Source: Collinsella aerofaciens ATCC 25986 (GTDB lineage: Bacteria > Actinomycetota > Coriobacteriia > Coriobacteriales > Coriobacteriaceae). From it: a stretch of 64,000 nucleotides of DNA. Positions 58,764 to 64,000 of the stretch are shown piece by piece. Location of the stretch: contig NZ_CP048433.1 of assembly GCF_010509075.1 (NCBI RefSeq), forward strand, positions 1,364,001 to 1,428,000, written 5' to 3'. The stretch's first letter is position 1, and every line of letters begins with the position of its first letter. Position numbers and translations under genes: made by a program. The notes under the pieces are model-generated. The model did not search any database, was not told the origin of the DNA, and saw nothing but the letters and a program-made list of their open reading frames with translations.

Positions 58764-59387
58764 TTAGTGAGTATTTTGTTTTATCGTGGGAGGTCTGTGA
58801 GCGTCTCTAAGCTGCTTTTCAAGGTTGCGATATCTACGTGCTTCGCTCTTGTTCCCGCTACTCTCATATTGATATGAGAGCAGCAGATAGAGCTTTCCGC
58901 GTAACCCAAGGTCGTTCGTATCTAGCATGGCTTCCATCTCATCGATCTTATCATGCCGACGGCGAAAGACTATGTCGTAGGTCAATTGACTGTCCGCCAA
59001 AATACCCTTCGACACGACGGGGCGCATCTCTTCCAACATGGACGCCGCCCGCTTGCGGTCACCCGTCTTGATATAGAAATTAAATGCGCGAACCGCAAGC
59101 TGTCGACGTTGCTTATCGCTGCACGACATCTCCAGCAAGTGGTCAAGCATTCGATCTGCATATGCGTCCATATCAGCAGCTTCGTAGATAGTGAAACGAA
59201 GGTAATACTGCTTATACGTAGACATTACTATACGCGCTAGTTTGCGATCGAGCAGGTCTATGCAATCTTGGTATAAGCCCAAGTTAAACAATACCTGCAA
59301 TTTCATATCGAAGTATTTTTTCGCTCCTTCGGTCACAGCGAAATAAGCCACGACAACACAAATGAACAGGACAATCCAAAATGGCAT
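58764..59387 (-). CDS. Membrane-anchored TPR-like protein of unknown function
   Basis: 207 residues. One N-terminal hydrophobic helix (PFWIVLFICVVVAYFAVTEGA) anchors it; the remainder is all-helical with repeated 30-40-residue units (DMKLQVLFNLGLYQDCIDLLDRKLARIV, LAVRAFNFYIKTGDRKRAASMLEEMRP, GKLYLLLSYQYESSGNKSEARRYRNLEKQL) like tetratricopeptide repeats, predicted to face the cytoplasm. I do not recognise it. It sits between EIID and EIIA of the mannose-type PTS; a role as scaffold or regulator of that permease is a guess. Confidence 0.7.
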   Translation of the reverse strand: MPFWIVLFICVVVAYFAVTEGAKKYFDMKLQVLFNLGLYQDCIDLLDRKLARIVMSTYKQYYLRFTIYEAADMDAYADRMLDHLLEMSCSDKQRRQLAVRAFNFYIKTGDRKRAASMLEEMRPVVSKGILADSQLTYDIVFRRRHDKIDEMEAMLDTNDLGLRGKLYLLLSYQYESSGNKSEARRYRNLEKQLRDAHRPPTIKQNTH

Positions 59388-59482
59388 TGCACTATATTCC
59401 CTTCAAGGCAGCCTTAATGAATTAATCGAACACGATGACTGCATAACCGCCTATGAAAAGCGGTGTCCGACAAAACAAAAGA

Positions 59483-59533
59483 GGCGCACACTCCAGGGGA
59501 TATGGCGATAAAGTCGCCTTGGAGGTGTGCGCC
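59483..59533 (-). terminator. Terminator-like hairpin after EIID
   Basis: GGCGCACACCTCCA pairs with TGGAGTGTGCGCC (minus strand) and contains a smaller GGCGAC/GTCGCC stem; TCTTTTGTTTTG follows. Confidence 0.82.
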
Positions 59534-59575
59534 ACATCTTAATTGAGGATCAAATGTCGCGACAATATGGGGTAC

Positions 59576-60415
59576 TTAGCCCTTGCAAATGATACCGAAT
59601 GCACCCAAGGCAATGGACAGAACCAAGACGATAAAGATAGCCTTCGTCGAGGTCATGCCCTTCTTACCAAGGAGCCAGTATACGAAGCCGACGAGCGCGG
59701 CAGGAACCAGCTTGGGGCAAATCATATTGCAGATATTCTGCAAGTCAACGGTAACGCCACCGATAACAGGCTTCGCTGCAATGACGATACCGACATTGGT
59801 TGCGACCAGGGCACCGACCATAAAGACACCCATTACGGAGGCCGCGTCGGTCAACGCGTTCAGGCGGTCGCTCATGGTGGTGACGAGCTTCATACCCTGC
59901 TCATAGGCCATGTGGGTCTGCTTGCAGCGGAACCAGTCAACAAGGATGTTAACGGCGACCCAGATGAAGATACCCAAGGGGTTGCCGTTCATGGCCATAT
60001 TGGCAGCCAGGGCGCCAAAAATGGTCGGGAGCAGCGAACCGAAGATGGAATCGCCGATGGAAGCCAGCGGTCCCATGAGACCAGTCTTGAGACCGGCAAC
60101 AGCCTCGAGGCCCTCAATGCCCTCCTCTTCCTCGATCGCCAAATCGATACCGGTGATGATCGTGTTGAGGAAGTTTGAGGTGTTGAAGAACGGTGCGCAC
60201 TGGGCGCGGCAGGCTTCCTTTAGCTCCGGCGTGCCGTCACCGTACAGCTTGCGCAGCGTGGGCAGGATAATCCAGAGATAACCAGAGTGTTGCATGCGCT
60301 CGTAGTTCCAACCATCCTGGAAACCAAGCAGGTTACGACGGTTGATCTGCGCAAGGTCGTCCTTGGTAATCTTGTAGCCAGTGGTGCCATTGGCGAGTTT
60401 CTCATTAGAGCTCAT
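59576..60415 (-). CDS. PTS mannose-family EIID
   Basis: 279 residues from ATG 60415. KITKDDLAQINRRNLLGFQDGWNYERMQHSGYLWIILPTLRKLYGD at the N-terminus and NTIITGIDLAIEEEEG, GLKTGLMGPLASIGDSIFGSLLPTIFGALAANMAMNGNPLG are typical, with C-terminal membrane segments. With EIIC it forms the transmembrane channel. It overlaps the EIIC gene by 11 bases, so translation is coupled. Substrate in such GH35-linked systems is galacto-N-biose or a related Gal-beta-1,3 disaccharide (inference from context). Confidence 0.93.
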   Translation of the reverse strand: MSSNEKLANGTTGYKITKDDLAQINRRNLLGFQDGWNYERMQHSGYLWIILPTLRKLYGDGTPELKEACRAQCAPFFNTSNFLNTIITGIDLAIEEEEGIEGLEAVAGLKTGLMGPLASIGDSIFGSLLPTIFGALAANMAMNGNPLGIFIWVAVNILVDWFRCKQTHMAYEQGMKLVTTMSDRLNALTDAASVMGVFMVGALVATNVGIVIAAKPVIGGVTVDLQNICNMICPKLVPAALVGFVYWLLGKKGMTSTKAIFIVLVLSIALGAFGIICKG

Positions 60416-61292
60416 CGTCGTCGTCTCCCTCCGCAGCGCCAGCAGCAGCGACGGGACGCTGGTTGTTCTTGTAGTACAGCAAAGACAGAGCAAAGCCAAT
60501 AATAGCGATCGCCAGCATCGACATGTTATTGAACATACCGACCATATCCACGGCACCCTTACCAAGCGCACCGTTCACAGCGACGATGTTGGCGTTGAGG
60601 TTCATGATGCTCGTGAAGGCCGTACCAAACAGGGCGGCGACTACAAAGCCGAGCAGCAGGTAGGCGACGTGCTTTTTGACCGGCAGGTAACGGAGCAGGA
60701 TGGCGAAGCCAACGGCGGGCAAGGCACCGCCAGCAACAGACAGACCGTCACCCAGCCACTTCAAGTCGCCGTTAAGGGCGGTGGTGATGCCCTCGACCAA
60801 GCCCTGGCCAAATGCGAGAGCCAGGAAGACCGGAATCATGCGGGACAACATCCAGGAAACGGCACCGAACAAGTAGTGTACGTTGTAGGCGCCCCAGTTC
60901 ATCTTCTCGATATCGGCATCGCACATGTGACCGAAGAACGTGTTGGCGAAACGGCCGGCGATATCGGTGTAAACGAGAATGGCAGCGACAGGTACGCCGA
61001 TGGCGGCAAGAGCCGTCTCGGGATTCATGCCCGCACCCACGGCAAAGGCAGTGGCGACCAGAGTGCCGGAGTTGGCATCGATACGAGAGGCGCCGCCAAA
61101 GGTACCAACGCCCAGGACGGTAAGCTGCATGCTGCCGCCGATAAACAGGCCAGTCTGCAGGTCACCCATAATCAAACCGGTAATCATACCGGAGAAGACG
61201 GCTGAGCCGGCACAGGTGTACCAGTTCAGCTCATCCATAATCTGATAACCCGCATACAGGGTTAACAGAAGAATCTGCCACCAAGCAATCAT
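60405..61292 (-). CDS. PTS mannose-family EIIC
   Basis: 295 residues with about nine membrane segments. ELNWYTCAGSAVFSGMITGLIMGDLQTGLFIGGSMQLTVLGVGTFGGASRIDANSGTLVATAF carries the family signature. The C-terminal tail is acidic (GDDDDEL). It forms the transport channel with EIID and follows EIIB by 93 bases. Confidence 0.93.
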   Translation of the reverse strand: MIAWWQILLLTLYAGYQIMDELNWYTCAGSAVFSGMITGLIMGDLQTGLFIGGSMQLTVLGVGTFGGASRIDANSGTLVATAFAVGAGMNPETALAAIGVPVAAILVYTDIAGRFANTFFGHMCDADIEKMNWGAYNVHYLFGAVSWMLSRMIPVFLALAFGQGLVEGITTALNGDLKWLGDGLSVAGGALPAVGFAILLRYLPVKKHVAYLLLGFVVAALFGTAFTSIMNLNANIVAVNGALGKGAVDMVGMFNNMSMLAIAIIGFALSLLYYKNNQRPVAAAGAAEGDDDDEL

Positions 61293-61385
61293 GGTAAACT
61301 CCTTATTTAAGGTGTAACAGTTTCTACAATACCAATACGCTTATATAAACCGTGCATCCCCCTTCACGGCCTAGCGTTAATTCGA

Positions 61386-61850
61386 CTAGAGCGTGAGAGC
61401 CTCTGGGTTATCCTGCGGCGTCAGCTGAATGACAATAGGAAGATTATCGGCCTTGAGTTTGGCAAATGCGTCAAGGTCCCCCTGGTCGCAACTAATGTTG
61501 CGATTCAGCTTCTTGACCGGCTCCATTGTCGTCATATTACCGACGATGAGCTGCTCAAGCTTAACACCTTGTTCCAAAAGTCGAACGTAGACCTCAGGCT
61601 TTTTCGCAACAATGAAGAGACGTTGCGCATCATATTTGCCAGCAGTGATGTTGGCAGCGGCCTTGTCGACAGGAAGCACGGACAACTTCACAGTTGCCGG
61701 GCAAGCCATGCGAAGAACCTGCTTTTGGGTAGCATCTTGCGATACCTCGTCGTCAACTACCATGAAGCGGCTTACCTGACGGGCGTTAGACCAGAGGTTT
61801 GCCACCTGTCCGTGAATCAAGCGAAAGTCGATTCGTGCGCCTACAATCAT
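61386..61850 (-). CDS. PTS mannose-family EIIB
   Basis: 154 residues. His13 in GARIDFRLIHGQVANLW is the phosphorylation site. MVVDDEVSQDATQKQVLRMACP and LIVGNMTTMEPVKKLNRNISCDQGDLDAFAKL complete the fold. It passes phosphate to the sugar in the EIIC/EIID channel. Just two bases separate it from the upstream GH35 gene, so both are in one operon. Compare the orphan EIIB at 49822, which has Tyr at the same site. Confidence 0.93.
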   Translation of the reverse strand: MIVGARIDFRLIHGQVANLWSNARQVSRFMVVDDEVSQDATQKQVLRMACPATVKLSVLPVDKAAANITAGKYDAQRLFIVAKKPEVYVRLLEQGVKLEQLIVGNMTTMEPVKKLNRNISCDQGDLDAFAKLKADNLPIVIQLTPQDNPEALTL

Positions 61851-61852
61851 TT

Positions 61853-63649
61853 CTACTCAACTCCTTCTTGTTCAAGTGTACGGATAACGGGCTCAGAGCG
61901 AAGGGAGATTTTCGCATCATACACGCCCTCTGTTTCGAACATAACGAGTTCATTGGTACCAGGGTGCAATAAACCGTGCGGAACATAGAGCGTCATGATG
62001 GGACCCTTATCCCAAAAACGTCCGACATTCGTTCCGTTTACGAATGCCACACCCTTTCCAAAACCCGTAGTGTCGATAAAGGTATCAGCCGGCTCAGATA
62101 TATCAAACTTTGCGCGATAAAAGGAAGGTTGCCCCTCTACCCAGCCGGCGGAATAATCAAGATTATCGATGTTATCGAGTGGCAGACAACGCATCTCCCA
62201 ACCGGTAACAAAGTGAAGATCAACGCAAACTCCTGTCCTAATGCCCTTATGTTGCGTATCAGCGAGCAATTTGTGACCATAATTGACGCGACCCATATCC
62301 TCGGTCAGAACATCCAGGCGGTTGTGTTCACAGGGAAGAACGCAGTGAATATCTTCCCCGATGTGCTCCTGATACTGCGTCGCCACTTTGTCACCGTTCA
62401 CAAACATCTGAGCGCGGTCGCGGGCGTCAATAACCCGAATACGCTCTTCATCTGCACGGTCACGCTCGACAGTCGTGGTATATAACGTATATCCATACGA
62501 CTGACCCATCTCTTCCATGGGCATAGGATATTGGGCTTCAATCGGCTCCGAAAGAATATCGAGCACATTAAAGAGACTTACGCGCTCACTCACCGAAATA
62601 TCGGGCATGGAAAACGCCTTTTTTGTTAACGGCTTGCTTTGCGCGATATCGGGATACAGCTCGTGAACTGTCCTTTGAATTGCGAAGTATTTCTCGGTCG
62701 GGTTGCCCTGTTCGTCCAATGGAGCATCGTAGTCATATGATGTCACCTGGTGCAGGTCATGCGTATGGCGTGCAGAACATCCGTTCATAAATCCAAAGTT
62801 GGTGCCTCCATGAAACATGTAGAGGTTTAAAGATCCTCCAAGCTCGAGCACCTCGCGAACGCAAGAGGCAAGATCTTCGGGATCGCGTCTGATGACGTTC
62901 TCCCCATAGCGATTGAACCAGCCGTCCCACAACTCCATGCACATAAGAGGCCATTGTTTTCCATGCTCCTTGTGAAAAGCAGAAAGAGCCTCAAAGTTCT
63001 CCTTTGCATGAGAACCAAAGTTGCCGGTGCACAACACATCATCGTCAATGAGCGTACCGGCACGAAGGCACCCACGCCACGGGCCATCGGAAGTACAAAG
63101 GGGCACGGAAACCCCACGCTCGACCATAAGGCGACGAATCGCGCGAAGATAGTCCTTATCCTCGCAATATGATCCATACTCGTTTTCAACCTGCATCATG
63201 ATGATGTTTCCGCCCTTGTCAATCTGACGCGAGACGAGTATCGGCATGAGATGGTCGTAGTACTGCGCAACGTGAGCAAGAAATTTGGGGTCGCTGCTAC
63301 GCGGCCTCATATCATGTTCGCGCAGCAGCCATGCTGGCATGCCGCCAAATTCCCATTCTGCACAAATAAACGGAGAGGGCCGAACAATTGCATACAGACC
63401 GAGCGATGCTGCCTCATCAAGAAATGCCGCCAAATCGATTGAGCCAGAAAAATCGAAGACGCCAGGCTTTGGCTCATGAAGATTCCACGGTACATACGTT
63501 TCGACCGTATTAAACCCAAGAGCCTTAAGGTTATAGAGCGAGTGGTGCCAGTCGCTCGGATGAACACGCATATAGTGAATCGCCCCCGACAAGATGGTGA
63601 ACGGCTCATCATCAAGTAGGAATTGATTGGTGATCTTAAACGAATGCAT
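61853..63649 (-). CDS. GH35 beta-galactosidase, cytoplasmic
   Basis: 598 residues without a signal peptide. Residues 1-330 are the catalytic TIM barrel: LSGAIHYMRVHPSDWHHSLYNLKALGFNTVETYVPWNLHEP, acid/base Glu157 in QVENEYG, nucleophile Glu239 in MCMELWDGWF, and FHGGTNFGFMNG. Two jelly-roll domains follow. Such intracellular GH35 enzymes (BgaC type) release galactose from Gal-beta-1,3-HexNAc sugars brought in by a mannose-family PTS. It is the first gene of the operon GH35-IIB-IIC-IID. The ATG lies 116 bases from an ACCGTTTACGG motif. Confidence 0.94.
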   Translation of the reverse strand: MHSFKITNQFLLDDEPFTILSGAIHYMRVHPSDWHHSLYNLKALGFNTVETYVPWNLHEPKPGVFDFSGSIDLAAFLDEAASLGLYAIVRPSPFICAEWEFGGMPAWLLREHDMRPRSSDPKFLAHVAQYYDHLMPILVSRQIDKGGNIIMMQVENEYGSYCEDKDYLRAIRRLMVERGVSVPLCTSDGPWRGCLRAGTLIDDDVLCTGNFGSHAKENFEALSAFHKEHGKQWPLMCMELWDGWFNRYGENVIRRDPEDLASCVREVLELGGSLNLYMFHGGTNFGFMNGCSARHTHDLHQVTSYDYDAPLDEQGNPTEKYFAIQRTVHELYPDIAQSKPLTKKAFSMPDISVSERVSLFNVLDILSEPIEAQYPMPMEEMGQSYGYTLYTTTVERDRADEERIRVIDARDRAQMFVNGDKVATQYQEHIGEDIHCVLPCEHNRLDVLTEDMGRVNYGHKLLADTQHKGIRTGVCVDLHFVTGWEMRCLPLDNIDNLDYSAGWVEGQPSFYRAKFDISEPADTFIDTTGFGKGVAFVNGTNVGRFWDKGPIMTLYVPHGLLHPGTNELVMFETEGVYDAKISLRSEPVIRTLEQEGVE

Positions 63650-64000
63650 GCTACTCCCGATCTTCGTGCTCTACGACGCCGATGCCGGTTCCTCGGCCCT
63701 CGGCTAAACGCCTTGCCTATTATGGACGCATTAACGCAATTATGTAGACAGAATCTGAAGTGGTCCGTAAACGGTAGCGAAATGACGATGAACGGCTTTA
63801 ATAAAGAAAATTAAACTACCTGTTAGACCACTGTTTAATTATAGATTCCTAACGATTCTATATTTGAAAGGTGGTATGTACCATCTATCCACTATTTCCT
63901 ACTAGTTACGTTATGTTTAATCGCATTTCTTCAAATGCTTATCTACTTTGGATTCACCTACATGAGCATAAGAGATCTGTTGCCTTCCTATTTCCAAGCC
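63650..64000. promoter_or_regulatory. Promoter region of the GH35-PTS operon, window end
   Basis: No gene is seen in these 350 bases. On the minus strand an ACCGTTTACGG variant of the shared motif lies at 63765-63775, and a small palindrome TGGTATGTACCA at 63872-63883 could be a regulator site. The region past 63800 is AT-rich. Confidence 0.45.

Overview
The window looks like a chromosome segment of a gut Coriobacteriia member (Collinsella-like). This is inferred from the GC-rich, strongly biased codon use, the dense sugar phosphotransferase (PTS) genes, the many LacI/DeoR/GntR paralogs and the coexistence of Leloir and tagatose-6-phosphate galactose routes; no rRNA is present to prove it. 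Almost everything concerns uptake and breakdown of galactosides and amino sugars of the kind found in milk and mucin glycans.

Layout. 1-7.1 kb: 3' end of a DAHP synthase gene, agmatine deiminase with an amino-acid permease, and a BceAB-type ABC transporter. 7.2-14 kb: a Nudix-Vsr fusion, AraC regulator, HAD phosphatase, class II ketose-bisphosphate aldolase with a divergent DeoR regulator, and an FprA flavodiiron protein. 14-21.6 kb: a LacI regulator divergent from galK-galT, then lacA-lacB-galM-lacC on the minus strand (tagatose-6-phosphate pathway). 21.9-38.2 kb: a membrane protein, the only lactose-type EIIA, and three LacI/EIICB/GH1 6-phospho-beta-galactosidase cassettes, each with its own LacI-type operators. 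38.6-50 kb: Fic protein with a four-half-site operator, an IS110 element next to a deoR remnant, a fourth EIICB with a GntR regulator and an unrecognised protein, an intact DeoR, galM, an IS256 element with 8-bp target duplications, and an orphan EIIB lacking its phosphorylatable His. 50.4-64 kb: tRNA-Thr, two unknown ORFs, yhcH, a nagA remnant, a second lacC/galM pair, flavodoxin, nagA, agaS, GntR, and a mannose-family PTS (IIA, IIB, IIC, IID) with a cytoplasmic GH35 beta-galactosidase.

How it fits together (inference from families). The EIICB proteins plus the shared EIIA import and phosphorylate lactose-like disaccharides. GH1 enzymes split them to galactose-6-phosphate and the aglycone sugar, and LacAB, LacC and an aldolase carry galactose-6-phosphate to triose phosphates. 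GalM/GalK/GalT handle free galactose. The GH35/mannose-PTS/AgaS/NagA set resembles galacto-N-biose (Gal-beta-1,3-GalNAc) use and feeds tagatose-6-phosphate to the second LacC.

Most unusual signals: (i) a short motif, ACCGTTCAC(C/G)G, in front of nearly every sugar operon; (ii) four paired 57-bp palindromes at an 80-81 bp period, each just after the last forward-strand gene of a sugar cassette; (iii) a covarying nested-hairpin repeat family in four copies; (iv) diverged cognate operators for paralogous LacI proteins; (v) a Nudix-Vsr fusion; (vi) a candidate bridge-RNA region in the IS110; (vii) a 153-nt hairpin at 10.5 kb.
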